The position numbers were made by a program, and so were the translations under genes. Positions 1 through 12,629 of a DNA stretch of 64,000 nt are shown piece after piece. This stretch comes from Heliocidaris erythrogramma (Eukaryota > Echinodermata > Echinoidea > Camarodonta > Echinometridae). Within the stretch, counting starts at the first letter, position 1; the number at the start of each line of letters is the position of its first letter. Location of the stretch: positions 25,843,371 through 25,907,370 of the forward strand of contig CM046859.1 in NCBI GenBank assembly GCA_025617745.1, given 5' to 3'. The notes below the pieces were generated by a model, which was not told the origin of the DNA, did not search any database, and saw nothing but the letters and a program-made list of their open reading frames with translations.

Positions 1-2220
1 GAATGATTAAATAAGTTATTAAGAGAAAAATAAATTATCGAAGTTGTGGTGATAATATTAAAAAATTATTTTAATCCTATACAGTTATGGACAATAATGG
101 GTAATTATTGAATTGACATTGAAGTTGACAAATTCATATCAACTGGATTTGGTGGAATTTAACAGAAGTACATGTCAGAGGTGATTGATAAACACAAAGG
201 AGAATAATAACAGAAATTGCAAGAATATCTATAAGAAAAAGACGATAATTACTGTCGCCTCAGTGAATTAGAACATTTCTTTTCAGAATACGGGCCTCTG
301 TGTTTTATTCCTATAATTTTTATCAATTTTATTCTTGTTTCTAAAAGGAAATTTATGTATGCCATCATAGGGTTTTCATGCTTCCTAGTAAATTTTGTTT
401 GTGTAGAATATTTTCATAAATCTCTTCATACATGGCGCGAGAGTGTTAGTCTATGGGAATACGTCGAATAAATTAATTTAAGTAATATATCCTTGATAAT
501 TGGTAATCGTTGCTGAAAAACAAACACAAATTTCCCCTACGAAATCTGATAGTTGTGAAGACGAAAAGAGGGAAATTTGTTTGGACCTACAAGACAATGA
601 ACCTGAAGATACCGGAACTGTTTCACCTGGGGTCATTCACCGTAAGGTAACAGCACTAACCTATGACCCACTTTGAAAGGTGTACCGTTCGTCAATGTTC
701 TTACGTCAGCAGAGGAAGCGGGATGGCATACGGGAATATGCACCAGAAAATCATATTTTTTAAAAAGTACAAGTGTGCTTATCGAAAATTTGATATTCTT
801 TTTTTTTGTTGCTTGTTAGATTATTTGAACACACTCCCGCCATAAAAATTACCAGATTTTCAAGAGTTTGCTAATTTACTCTCCAAAAAAAGAATCGCTG
901 ACAAGAAAGCAAGCAAGAAAAAAAATTGTTGATCACATTAATTTTCAGGTGCCGTTTAGATCCAAAATGTAAAAGGGAAGGGGTGTCGTCATTGTACCCA
1001 TAATTTTCTGCTAATGACTTGTGTTTTTCTGCTTACTTGCGATTTTGAAGGATTGAAAGTGGTAGGGTTATTACTGTTATAGGGCTAAGTTCAGTGAGCG
1101 TGCAAAATGGATTATGCGTACAATTTATCTTTCTTGTGTCTTTTTAGCGGAAATGCATTATAGATTACAAATGTGATTTTCTTTTAACACATTTTAAAAT
1201 CAAGTAGGGCCATTCCTTTAAAAGCTTATATTGAAATATATACTAGTATCTTGTGATGTGAAGGGGGGAAAAGATACATGTATATATGTAATTGTTCGAT
1301 TTCCTTTATCTCACATTTTAGAAAGATATATCGCCCTCTAACGATTATTCTCTTCCACGTATAATGTGAGTGGCCGTCACTGTGTCGCAGACGGATGCAT
1401 GTTTAACTATGTGTTGCACGTTCGGATATGGGCTCGTGAAATCCAATAGCTGCTCTTGGCCTCAAAACTAACCCACTCTAAACCTGGCAGGTTTGAAACA
1501 TGATAATAGCTCGTTAATCTTCTTAATTAGTGAGGTTACAAATGTGTGTTTTGAGTGTCACTTATAAAAAAACCAATCTTTTTATTTTCCCCATTTGGTT
1601 GAAAAACAAACTATCACTTACCGGTATGAATTTAGGGGAAACCTACCTATTATTCACCCCTCCTCGGATTGCGTTACAGCTACAGCTACAGCAAAATGTT
1701 CTTGAATTTTATATGTCAATATTATTTTTCTTTTTCTGCTTCGCCAAACACCTTTGACAAGTTTGAAGGAAGTGTATTATTTCTTGGCGAGAGTTGTGAT
1801 ATTGATACGAGTCTTATTCTGTTCGAGGACATGGTGATAATGTTTTTCTATTTAGTTTATACTTTCTAGTAGGAGGAGAGGGAGCACATAAAAGATAGAT
1901 TCTTATCTCGAAAATGGGATACAGGAAATATTGCATTACGAGTGTAGTATTAAAGCAGTTTATAGTGAACTTATAGTGCAGGTAAGAGACTCCCAGGGGT
2001 TTGTGGAATTGTATATCCTAGGAATGATTTATTTTCTTGTTTTAAAATTGGGATTATTGGACACCCTGGATTTCTTTAGAGTCAAAGGCTTTTGATATTC
2101 AATATTTTATCTGAATATTACTGAGACATCAATAATACAGAGATCAAAAGTGAAAGCAAAACCAGTAGGATCGAACACAATACGAAAAAAAAAACGTGTA
2201 TACGTGTATGAGATGTTGGG
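1..2220. other. AT-rich non-coding stretch, nothing recognised
   Basis: The open frames here are at most 75 codons, overlap each other and have no recognisable motif. I see no tRNA-like boxes, no paired terminal repeats and no strong tandem repeat. Best read as intergenic or intronic DNA. Confidence 0.6.
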
Positions 2221-2224
2221 GCTA

Positions 2225-2226
2225 GC

Positions 2227-2257
<31 letters not shown>

Positions 2258-2267
2258 GGAAAGAGAC

Positions 2268-2305
<38 letters not shown>

Positions 2306-2310
2306 GGTGG

Positions 2311-2351
<41 letters not shown>

Positions 2352-2587
2352 GATAAAGTAAATAAGTGATACATGAGAGAAAAATGATAACTGGAAAGAC
2401 ACATAATTATCCTAAAAAGAAAGAATATTATTGTAGATGAAGTATAAGAAAAAACAAAGGAACTCACTGAAGAACAGAAGGAATGAGTGGAAGAAAGATA
2501 AGAAGCAAAGAAGGAAGAGCATGTAATGCAAAAAACACTGAATTAAGATAGCTAATAGAAGATAGATACAGAGAGGGAGAGAGAGAA

Positions 2588-2619
<32 letters not shown>

Positions 2620-3015
2620 AGGGGAATAAAGTAAATAAAGTAAATAAGTGATACATGAGAGAAAAATGATAACCGGAAAGACATATACATAACTATCTTC
2701 AAAAGAGGGGAATTATAAGAAGAAAAAAAAAAAACTTTTAAGAAAAAGCCGAGGAACTCACTGAAGAGCAGAAGAAGAATTTAGAAAGAGGAATGAGTGG
2801 AAGAAACAAAGAAGGAAGAGCATACAATGCATGAGAAAAATACTGAATGAAGAGAGATAATAGAAGATAGATACAGAGAGGGAGAGAGAGAAAAACAGTG
2901 AGAGAGAAGGAGGGAGAGAAAGAGAAAGAGAGGGAGTAGGAGAGAGAGAGAAAGAAAAGTGAAAGAGAGAGGAGGGATAGAAAGAGAAAGAGAGGAGAGA
3001 GAGAGAGAGAGAAAG
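2225..3015. repeat. GA-microsatellite array with tandemly duplicated spacer
   Basis: Three GA-rich tracts (about 2225-2349, 2571-2619 and 2875-3014) alternate with a spacer present twice. The phrase GTGATACATGAGAGAAAAAT begins at 2366 and again at 2649. AACTCACTGAAGA begins at 2461 and 2755. GATAGATACAGAGAGGGAGA begins at 2561 and 2866. The period is therefore about 283-305 bp, drifting with GA-tract length. The serine/leucine-rich and Arg-Glu-rich open frames over this stretch are translations of the repeat, not genes. Confidence 0.85.
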
Positions 3016-3059
3016 TAAGATAGCTTATATCCATTTTTCCTGTTACATTCATGTGAGTG

Positions 3060-6000
3060 AAGTAAATTTTAGATCTTTAAACTTACAAGAACTGAACCTC
3101 ATTGATAACTAATTAAAAGTCATTTTTAGAATTCTTTCTCCATTTTAAATCCATATGTTTTTATTTTAATCCCCTACATTTTGCCATACCTATTACTAAT
3201 TTGGTTATAGGGACAGGTCATGATCACCGCAATTCAAGTTTCCTTGTAAAAAAAATGAGAGAAAGAAAAAAAATATATATAATTTTATATACATGAATTA
3301 CACGTATAAACGGCGCGGCAGCGGGAGCGATGCCAGTTTACAGCTGGCGACACAGCTTGCACCAAACTCAAACAAAATTATTTTAATCACCCATTTCAAT
3401 AGGCCCAGCCGATCACTATACACCATATTAATGAGGTGAAAAGAAACAATTAAAATAAGCGGATAATGACCCAAAACGGTTATCACTCACGAGTCCTTAT
3501 ATATATTGCCATGCACTGAATCACATACGCCTCAAAAGAATGAATCAATCAGGCCAACAATAATATTGATGAGTTTGAATTCGTTTGTCAAACAGGTGAT
3601 TATGACAACTTATCGAGTTCCATTAAAATAATCATGTATACGTTTTTTGTTGTTTCTGTTTTGAATGTGTTGCTCGTGATAAGCCAGACAGTCCATTATT
3701 CCATTTATAATTGAACGTCGTAGTATTCTGGGGATAAAATAACTCGAATGTAAACACACAATATAGATGATAAAAAAAATAACAGACTTTCGGAGAAATT
3801 GGGAGAAACTCCCAAACGAATCGCTACGATTGATACTGATTGATAATAATCATGAATAACAACATTTAGCATATCTATGAGGGGAAGAGGGCGGGACACG
3901 CGACCCAAAGTGAAGGGAGAAAAGGGAAACAAAAGAAGCTTGGGGAGGGGTGGGGGGGGGGGGGGGGGGGGGGTGGGGGAGGTCATGAGAAGGTGACATG
4001 ACGATATGACCTTTCCCAAGACCATTGCACTTCCCGTATCGTATTAAAGACTAGCCCCCCCCCCCCTCGAAGTGACCCATGCTACGCCAATGTTGAATGA
4101 AATGTTGAAAATTTATCATTTTGAAAGCTTTAAAACGTGAATGATGATTATGATTAGACCAAATAAAATTAATTCCTAGTTTCTCGCCCCCTCCTCCTTC
4201 CCTTCTTCGGGCCGCCCCTAATGTTTGTTATTTGATATTTTTAGTTCTGAAATAAATGAAAATATGAGAATGATACTAAAAAACACATACTAAAAAAACA
4301 TTAATGTAATGCAATTTTCCTTCGTTGAAGTGCATGTGCATGTGAAATCAATGATTTAAGGGAAAAAAAATGTGTATCGGAACAATATCAAATATTAAAT
4401 AACATGGAACCCCTCCTGCTAATTTTCGACAAATCCGGACGAGAAACTAAGAATCAAATTTACTTGGCATTAATATATGTAGTCAGACTTTGTACCTGAA
4501 AACGGATTAATTTAATCTTATATTCAAGGATTCATTACTTACTTTTATATACAGCTAATTTAAAAGAAGGGACATGATCAACAAATATCACATGAGATCA
4601 ATTATGATTTACGACGAAATGTTACTTTTCCACATTTATTTTTAAAAATACATTAACTAAGATTGTCCTAAACAGAGTGATATATATATATATACACTGA
4701 AACCAACAGTACTTCACGCCTTTATGCAAATATCCAGGATTCTGCAAAAAAAGGAAAGAAAAAAGAACAATAAACAATAAATAAATAATAGTTATCATTT
4801 TTAAATTATTATTATTTTACTCTTTATTTTTATTTTATTTATTTATTTAATTTTGTTTGGGGTGGAGGTAAGGGCCGGTCATTCCTCCTTTAATCCTCCT
4901 CTGAAAAAGATTTGGTGTAGAAGAGCCCCGCAAAAACTGGGAACAAAGCTTGTTCGTCATATGGCATTTTACTGTTCATAATAAAATACGATATTGGGAC
5001 TGATTGATACGCAAAGTGGCTCTTAATTATACCCCTGCATACCCCAAAGATTATGATCGGATATAATTTTATTGCTAATGTATAAAGTTATGATTATTAT
5101 TTCATGTTAACAATAAAGTAATTATCATAACATCATACCATTACAAAATGTGATCATGAACTTGTTGCGTTATAAGGCGGTTACAGCCTCCACGACCTGA
5201 CCAACTTAACTGAATACATCATACAGTATAATCATAGTTAAAATGTAATAAATAAATATAATATTAATATACGTTGTATCTTTCCTTCAAATTTTTACGT
5301 TTGAATCGCTCAAGTTTGAGGGCATTCCATAACATTACTTTCGGCCCTCTCAAAAGATATAAGAAAAGTCTCTCAGCAGGAAGTTGTATGTATACAAGCA
5401 TTTTGAAAAACTTCCAGCGAAAATGGCTTAATCAATTTAAAAGATACCAAATATTAGATTAGTTTTTATTTTTCCCCTTCCTCGCACTTTGGCTCGTTCC
5501 AATTCGAGGAATTTCATAGAAGTTAGGAAGGTAAAGCGCCAGTAGTAATAAAAGCTTTCCCTCATCCGTCAGTCAATCTCGTGTTAAAACCTGTTTGCCT
5601 CAGATTAAAATCCAATCACAGGTGCAGGCCCAAACTAAAAGTGCATTTAATTTCGAAGGTGGAAGCAACTTATTTGAAAGGGTTGGCTAACATCCAAATC
5701 TCCTTTTTTAACCAAATCAAAAGAAGCGAATCTGCGTTGCAAGAAGGGTACATGTATTACTAATTTGCATTAACACTTCAGTCGATTCACCGGAAGTGAT
5801 AACCATCGATAGGGATGCTGACAGCGCGAAGAGTACGATCGCTAACTTTAGCCAGGGGCTACCCCCGCGATGACGCAACGTGCGAATAATCATTATCCCT
5901 ATGACAAATGAATGAATGAGTAACGATATGGGCCAACAGAAAGGGGGGGGGGGGGGGGTGGACGACTTGGTACTGAAATCGGTATCAGTATTCGTTAAGA

Positions 6001-6340
6001 CTAGTCTCAAGCTCGCGGAACGTTATAATTGTCTAGTTGCTTATATTGAGAGTGCGAGTTCCGGTTCTTAAACAAAGCGATTATGAATCGCGAGATTGCA
6101 TTAAGACAATTAAGGTATTATCATGACACATCATCTTACTGTTAGTCTTACACCCATGAATCAACTCATACAAACATCATATCCGATCATTGATTACATT
6201 GGGAGCCTGTCAGTTTTGTTGTATTTGTGTCAATAGTTGTCAGGATATATGATCTATAGGCTACGGGGCATCAAATCGTTTCACCCTTACTTTACATTTT
6301 TCAAGAACGAGCAATGATTAGAATTAAACGCAGATCATTT
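3060..6340. other. Non-coding stretch with long G run and AT-rich low complexity
   Basis: No gene recognised. It holds a G run at 3952-3973, a C run near 4055-4066, a short TA repeat at 4680-4694, ATTT/ATT-rich low complexity at about 4770-4855 and a G run at 5944-5960. Around 4076-4093 the reverse strand reads CATTGGCGTAGC, which resembles one end of the small hAT-like elements elsewhere in the window, but no partner end is visible. Confidence 0.55.
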
Positions 6341-6545
6341 TCACAATGCTTTCAAATTTAATGCTTACCTCTTTGCCAAACGCCCAGTTAACATGGTAAA
6401 GAACTATTAAATTCACAAGTTATTGTATTTCATTAGTGCTGCTCGGTCGAGCAAGCCAAAATGTTTGTCCCTGGTCTGACTATTGAAATACAATAGCGTT
6501 TTACAGGTGAAGGAAATACTAAATAAATTTGAATAAATTACGAAA
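6340..6545 (+). repeat. Dispersed repeat, copy 1 (inverted partner at 11875-12115)
   Basis: Shared blocks in the same order as the reverse complement of 11875-12115 include AATTTAATGCT.ACC, CAAACGCC, CCAAAATGTTTGTC, TTGAAATACAATAGC and TTTTACAGGTGAA, then ATTTGAA...ATTACGAAA. The copies are diverged and carry indels. Whether this is an unnamed element or the arm of something larger cannot be told from two copies. Confidence 0.6.
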
Positions 6546-6816
6546 GGGCCTAAAACCGCATGCTTGGGAGAGATAAATATCCAATAAACATTTTAAAAAT
6601 AAGTTTATTTATTTCATAAAAATAAGAAGAGCCAAGAGGCATGGAATAATTTACATGTGACACAAATAAAGAAACATAAAATGCATTCATGACTCGATGA
6701 ACAGAATCCAAGCAAGAAGATTAAGGAATATCATTTTCCTCATTATTATCGAGGAACAAAATGCAACGACATGCAGTCAACAAAACAATCATGTGCGAAA
6801 TAACAGTCAGGACAGG

Positions 6817-7093
6817 CAGGGGCGGATCCAGGATTTAGTATAAGGGGGGGGGGGGCACACAAATGCAGATTTGTCAAATTTTGGAAAAGGTAGACCCGTA
6901 TTTTTTTTGTCTTGCCAGCTACTCGAAAAGTCGCTCTGGGGGGGGGGGGGGGGGGGGGGGGTGCCGCATTTTTTTTTTCGCCAGACCTCCAAAATTTGCT
7001 CAAAAAAAGAAAAGAAAAAGGTCTTCATTCTAAAAGGGCACAATCGAGAAAATGGCGGATCGTCTATGGTCAAAATGCATATTTTTCTTCCAA

Positions 7094-7125
<32 letters not shown>

Positions 7126-7159
7126 GGGTCGGAAGTGCCCCCACCTGGATCCGCCAATG
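6817..7159 (+). mobile_element. hAT-type MITE with 8-bp target duplication
   Basis: The left end reads CAGGGGCGGATCCAGG. The reverse complement of the right end reads CATTGGCGGATCCAGG, matching at 14 of 16 positions. The identical 8-mer AGGACAGG flanks both ends (6809-6816 and 7160-7167), the target duplication size of the hAT superfamily. The interior has three G runs (6844-6855, 6939-6961, 7095-7122) and no transposase, so the element is non-autonomous. The poly-Pro and poly-Gly frames across it are by-products of the G runs. The flanking 8-mer is still perfect, so the insertion is probably not very old. Confidence 0.8.
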
Positions 7160-7169
7160 AGGACAGGTA

Positions 7170-9199
7170 AAATCAAACAAATACCCTCAAAAGTCATGAT
7201 AACTAGCATGATTTTTGTTTTGAACAAATTAAACAAAAGTTATGACCCTTCAGTTTGCATAGTTTGACAACTGCATTGTGGTTAACTGTAAAGTACATCT
7301 ATAGTATCAATGGATTTTTTTTTTAAATTGAGAAACAATGAAAAAGAAAAGTATCATCAATATCATTTGACTTTGCGTAACCCATTACGGTTTTTTGTTA
7401 TGGATTCGAAACGCGTACCAAATATTGTAAAATGATAATAAAAGTCATTATTGAGCATTTATAGAAAAATATAGCTTATCCCACAGTGTGGAAATCATTC
7501 ATTAGCATGGAAGTTGCTGTCAGCGCTAAAACATGTTTCTCTATAAAGTTAAAAATAAACAGACGTAAAGCGCTTCTAAAGAAAAATTTATTTCTTAAAA
7601 ACTCATCTTTAAAGAAAGGACATGTGGAAAAAAATAAAGAAATCGCCTTCATAGAATTTCTCACTTTGGAGAAGTTTCGTTTATCCTAGCCCACTAGCAG
7701 TGCGGTGTAGTCATAGAGACGGTCGGGAAAATTAATATCATGAATATGGGGCTATTTAAAGACGACCGAAATTAAAAGCGACCGACGTTTCACCATGTTC
7801 ACTCGTCCCACTTCGCGCCGTCGTCAGCTGGTACGACGATGCGCTTAATTTGATTGCAGTTTCGCGCCAATTTATCAGAAAGACGGAAAACGCCCAAGAC
7901 GAAACCGGCTTCAGGTCGTTTCGATTTCTAACTTGCATCTCATCATTGCCCTTGTTCCATGAGTGAAGATGTTCCACCCTTACTTAGGAATTGAAAGATA
8001 TTTCCTCTTCCAGATCAAGTGTTTCGACGATCGAATTAACACCAACAAATTGGGATTAATCGGCTAATATAGGTCAGAAACGCCTATTCATTGGACACGT
8101 GATTTCGTAACAAGGAAAGGTCCCCCATTTATAGAAGTTGTTTGGCTTGCATATCACTATATTTAAAGTACTTAAAAGTTCTTGGACCTATTAAAGAAAA
8201 TAAATTCTGAATCTAAAAGCTTAGGCCTAGATAATTTTTTTTTCTTAAACCATATTTTAAGAAATATTTATTATCGATTTCCACGAATAAAAATGTGTGC
8301 TAAATTTCTTTTGTCATAATCTTCAATCCTGTTAATTGATATAATAATCCTCCGGCTCGGCTTCAAGGTTTTATCTTTTCTACTTCTATATCTTGTTTTT
8401 ATTTCAGATCAATGTCTTCATAATTTCATTTACTGTAGAATGTCAATCAGTGTAAATTGTGCACATGTATTTTATGAGTTTGAAGAGGAGATTGCTTAGC
8501 CAAACAAAGAGAGAGAGAGAAAAAATAGGAAAATAAAAATAAAAATAAAGAAATGAGGAAACTACATTATTTGTTTTGAATAAATAACTTAACCTACAAG
8601 GTTAAGTTTTCGCAGCATAATTTACAATAATTGACCTCAATTGACCTTCGAACTTGAATTTTTATCAGCAATTTGTTCTACATTATCTTCGATACTCAAT
8701 AACCCTTATGTATACAGGTCTCATTTGGAGATTTGGAGATAGTACTTTTGAAATGTTGACGAGGCGCCCAGACGGACGAAGACGACGCAGACGACGCCGA
8801 AGTCTCGCTCGCACTTCGCAGGCGAGAGAGAAACCTCAATATTTTACAAATTCACTTAAACCAAATTAATTCAACTCATGCTCTTGTTGAATAATTCTAA
8901 AAAATGTTTTAAAGTAAGACTAGTGGTACAAATGCGAATGCAAATGCAATTACAAACGCGGCTAATCTATAACGGCCTAACTTCATGTTCTTTATTTGCT
9001 TGAATACAATAAATGTTATAAGCCTGAATACATATTTTCGCGAACGTTTTGTCCTGTTTTGATAGTTTAAAAAACCCGACAGGAGTACCTAGTCTTTGTT
9101 CACATGAATTTCATTTAAAGTTTAAAATAATAATTAATTAAAAAAAATCATGTTTGAAAATAGAGCTTTTACATGTGCTTAGCTACTTCTTAAATACAT
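7170..9199. other. Non-coding stretch, nothing recognised
   Basis: Frames are at most 73 codons and uninformative. A GC-richer patch at 7760-7880 (GACGACCG, CGTCGTC motifs) and a CGACGA-rich patch at 8760-8830 encoding an arginine run stand out, but neither has the shape of a known gene. Confidence 0.5.
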
Positions 9200-9463
9200 G
9201 TATGTCAAATGGGCCATTCTTTGCGAAATAAAACTTTCGGTCACACACGTGACCAAGTAATTTGCCTCATTGCCGGAAAATCAGATTATATTTTATTCAT
9301 TCTTTTATAACACCAGTTTCTTACATGAAAATGATTTCCTTTTCTTTGACAAGAAAAAGTCATCTCCCAGCAGGGTCCTGGGAGCCGGGTGTGAGGCAAC
9401 TTTTTGAGGGGGCGTACAGCACCCCTAGAAGGCTGAGGATGCTGGGGTGATGGGGGTGCTGTA
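9200..9463. repeat. Left part of phased near-palindrome repeat
   Basis: GGTCACACACGTGACC lies at 9239-9254. It is the first of four such sites. The remaining three lie at 11416-11799, beyond the transposon that starts at 9464. Confidence 0.6.
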
Positions 9464-11261
9464 CACTGCAAAAACCAGGGTGTTAAAATTAATATTCAAC
9501 ACTACGTTGGTGTACAATTAAATGTATTCTTATGGTGTTATTATAACACCCAGAGAATCATTGTTATGGCTCCGTAATCAAATCTGTTGGAATAGTTCGG
9601 TTGATTACACCATCGGGTGTAATTTATTTAAAACACGCATGCCCAAAATAAATGAACAGAAATACCGCGGGATCGCTAGCTCCTGATTGGTCTAAGCATA
9701 GTGCAGCAGCGCATGCTCCAAACACTTATATGAATATTCATGAATTTTCAGTAGCGTATGGTTTGGGGTGGCCCGATTTTAATAACTCTTACCATATGCA
9801 TAAAAAATTATAATGGGTAACAGTCAGAGCGCAGGTCGTATGCAAATGAGCAAAAAACGCGCATTTTATTTCCAGTGCCCGAAATGGACTTTCTCCCTGC
9901 ACCCAGCCGGCTGTATCGCATGGTCATCTTCAAAGTTACATGCTCTTCAATAAATATTAATGCTGTGCTCATTAGACTTTCTGCAAAAATAAATGAATAG
10001 TTTACCAACACAGGGATATTTAGTTTTAGTCAGAATTTTAAAAGAAAATGTTTAAAATAACTGATGAAATAGTCATACAAAAGCCTTTTTTTCACAAGAT
10101 TTCAAGTTGTTAAAAGACATATAAAAAGTATATGAGCCGCCATCAAGACACATATGTATGGAAGCGCTGGAATCTCATCTTTTTCATCGTTACATTCAAA
10201 TCATCCATAAATTTATGACAGATTCAGGATCCAGCAATATTCAGCCGCAGGTCATCCGTTGTCAAGACCATGGTCAAGACCATAGAATCTTAGCCCTGTG
10301 ATTGGCAAGCGAGCCATCCGTAACCAAGTGCGCGTTGAATGAAACATTGCGCAACCTGTTGCTTCATCCTTGCGCAAACATGCGCATAGCTGTTGCCTGG
10401 CTGTGAGAAAACATCTTGCGTGGTGGTAACCAATCAGAATGCTGGAATTGACTTTTTTAAAGACAAAGTGTGTACATCGGTTACATATTGCTGGATCCTG
10501 ACCCTGTCATGAAGTGCACATTAATGTTATTTCAATCTTTGGAAAGTACAGAAAATGCCCTTTACGCTCATGTCAAATTTGCCCTGGCTCACAATAAAAC
10601 TATGGTAGATTTGGCCAGATTTATATTTCATTTAATTTCCATTTTTGGTCATAAAAGGAACACCATTTTATACCAATTTCGTCTTTTATTTTGAACACAA
10701 TAAAAGCATGTCACAAATCTCTGATCCCTCTTCTTTTATTTGATGTATAACTCATGACAATTGGTGAATGATAAGTAGGCTATTCAATAGTTTGCAAATG
10801 AGATGTTCCTGGCTGTTCTTGCTCATTATGTATTCATAGTCAGGCAGAATTGGAAATAAAATAGCGCACTTTTAGGGGACCTGCGGATTGGCTGGTAAAT
10901 AAGAACTTGCACTAGAGTGTACCAACAGGATAAGATTATTAGGATAGGATAGGATAGTACTAGGATAGGATAGGTTAAGATACACATGTAGGATCTGTGT
11001 GTACCAAGATGATATAGGACATGGCGTTACTCTGACACCAGCTATGGTGTAAATTATTTTTAATACCATGGATGGTGTACAATATTGGTGTTTAAATAAC
11101 ACCAGTGGTGTTGAATATTCAACACCATTCTGGGTGTTAATTTTGATTTAATCCGAAACTAGGTGTTCTTTTAATCTTTCGGTGTTGCAGGATATAGATA
11201 CCGGGAAAGAATAACTTTTAACACCCATGGTGTTGAATTTAACACCCTGGTTTTTGCAGTG
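9464..11261. mobile_element. Non-autonomous CACTG...CAGTG DNA transposon (CACTA/EnSpm-like?)
   Basis: The left end reads CACTGCAAAAACCAGGGTGT and the reverse complement of the right end reads the same, followed on both sides by TTAAA-rich sequence. Both subterminal regions (9480-9640 and 11030-11250) are crowded with GGTGT and its complement ACACC, as in CACTA-type elements whose subterminal repeats bind transposase. The left flank is TA and the right flank is TT, so a 2-bp duplication is possible but not proven. A short TAGGA pentamer tract lies inside at about 10937-10976. No transposase is seen in 1.8 kb, so the element is non-autonomous. The superfamily assignment is inferred from terminus style only. 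Confidence 0.7.
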
Positions 11262-11263
11262 TT

Positions 11264-11830
11264 ATAGCTAAAAAGTAGTTAAAAAGAGACACTAAAATGC
11301 TGAGGACCCTTTTTATTTTTTGCTCACAGCACCACCAGTAACAAAATCGTTCCCAGGCGCCTGTCTCCCAGCCATAATGTTTTACAGAGGCATTTAAAAA
11401 CGCCCTTTATTGAGTGGTCACACACGTTACTTACCCAATTTTCACTTCTAAAAGAAAAGAATATCCACTAATTGATGGAAATTTGCTTTCAAACTGTTCA
11501 GAGCAATCCCACCATAGAGCAATTAAAAGTGGAAACTTGCACTCCAAGGGAAATACAAGAAAAGTAGGTTTGAATACCAACAAGTAAGACCCTTTTTTCG
11601 TGCGAGGTCACGCACGTGACCGACCTAATGTTGACCCCTGAAAGAAAATGATGTACTCTCATTTACAATATTTACCCTCCATCTGTTGGGGTAAGATTGT
11701 TATTCAAATGTCCAAAATGAGAGACTTCTAGCACAAGACAAATACTAGAAATTAGATTTAAATGAGCTATATTTCAGGATTTTGGTCACACATGTGACTG
11801 AGAATGGCCCAAATGTGTTCTTTGTATCAA
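11264..11830. repeat. Right part of phased near-palindrome repeat (three sites)
   Basis: The sites are GGTCACACACGTTACT (11416-11431), GGTCACGCACGTGACC (11606-11621) and GGTCACACATGTGACT (11784-11799), at spacings of 190 and 178 bp. The sequence after the first two sites is also alignable (...TGAAAGAAAATGA against ...TAAAAGAAAAGAA), so these are diverged tandem units and not isolated motifs. Confidence 0.6.
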
Positions 11831-11874
11831 ATGGTCTGCATAAAAGACTAACTACGTCACACACACCTTCTCAC

Positions 11875-12115
11875 TTTGTGAACCATTTTCGTAATGTATT
11901 TTCAAATCTATATACGTTTGCCTAGCAGGCCTAGTGACAAACTATTACATTCACCTGTAAAAAGCTATTGTATTTCAATGAGCCAGAATGCAAATTGCAT
12001 ATATTAACCGTTGTTAGGTCAGACAAACATTTTGGTTTGCCTAACCTAGCACGGGTGAATGGAACAATTTCGTTACTATAGGCGTTTGACAAAAAGGTGA
12101 GCATTAAATTTGAAT
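11875..12115 (-). repeat. Dispersed repeat, copy 2 (inverted relative to 6340-6545)
   Basis: The reverse complement carries the blocks AATTTAATGCT.ACC, CAAACGCC, CCAAAATGTTTGTC, TTGAAATACAATAGC and TTTTACAGGTGAA in the same order as copy 1. The matching region extends inward to ATTACGAAA near 11885. Confidence 0.6.
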
Positions 12116-12524
12116 TGGCCTACTTCATTCACAACCAAACATAAAACATTCATGACATTCATAAAAGCATTGATGATTGATAGAGAATAACACCAAACTA
12201 TACTAATTTCTTTGGCACGATAAGTGGTAATTCTTGAATCGAATTTCTTTGAAATTTGGCATTACTTTTAGCACCAAAGAACTGTAGCCGAATCGACATT
12301 GACCTTTAGAGGGTTTAAACCCCCCCCCCCCCCTTGGGCTGCCAAGTAAAAATTTAATGTGCATAGAAAAACGCCATCATAATATGTCCAGACCCAAACA
12401 GTACGTTCCTATAACACAGGACTGCTTTTTATGGTCTCCATTGCGTTAGTAGATGCCAGGAAAACATCACTTACGGGGATTCAAAATAGCGAAAAAAAAT
12501 CGGCTAGCGGACATCATGCCGCCC

Positions 12525-12595
12525 CTTTTGGAAGAAAAGTATGCAAAAGTATGCATTTTGACCATAGACGACCCGCCATTTTCTTGATTCTGCCC

Positions 12596-12629
<34 letters not shown>

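Noticed and set aside
2118-3052. Long Ser/Leu/Phe-rich and Arg/Glu-rich open frames
   Set aside because: They are translations of GA/TC microsatellites in all frames.
4070-4095. hAT-like end CATTGGCGTAGC on the minus strand
   Set aside because: No partner end or flanking duplication; similar half-ends near 46921, 48315 and 51581 were also left out.
6746-7267. Poly-Pro and poly-Gly frames
   Set aside because: They arise from G runs in the hAT-type MITE.
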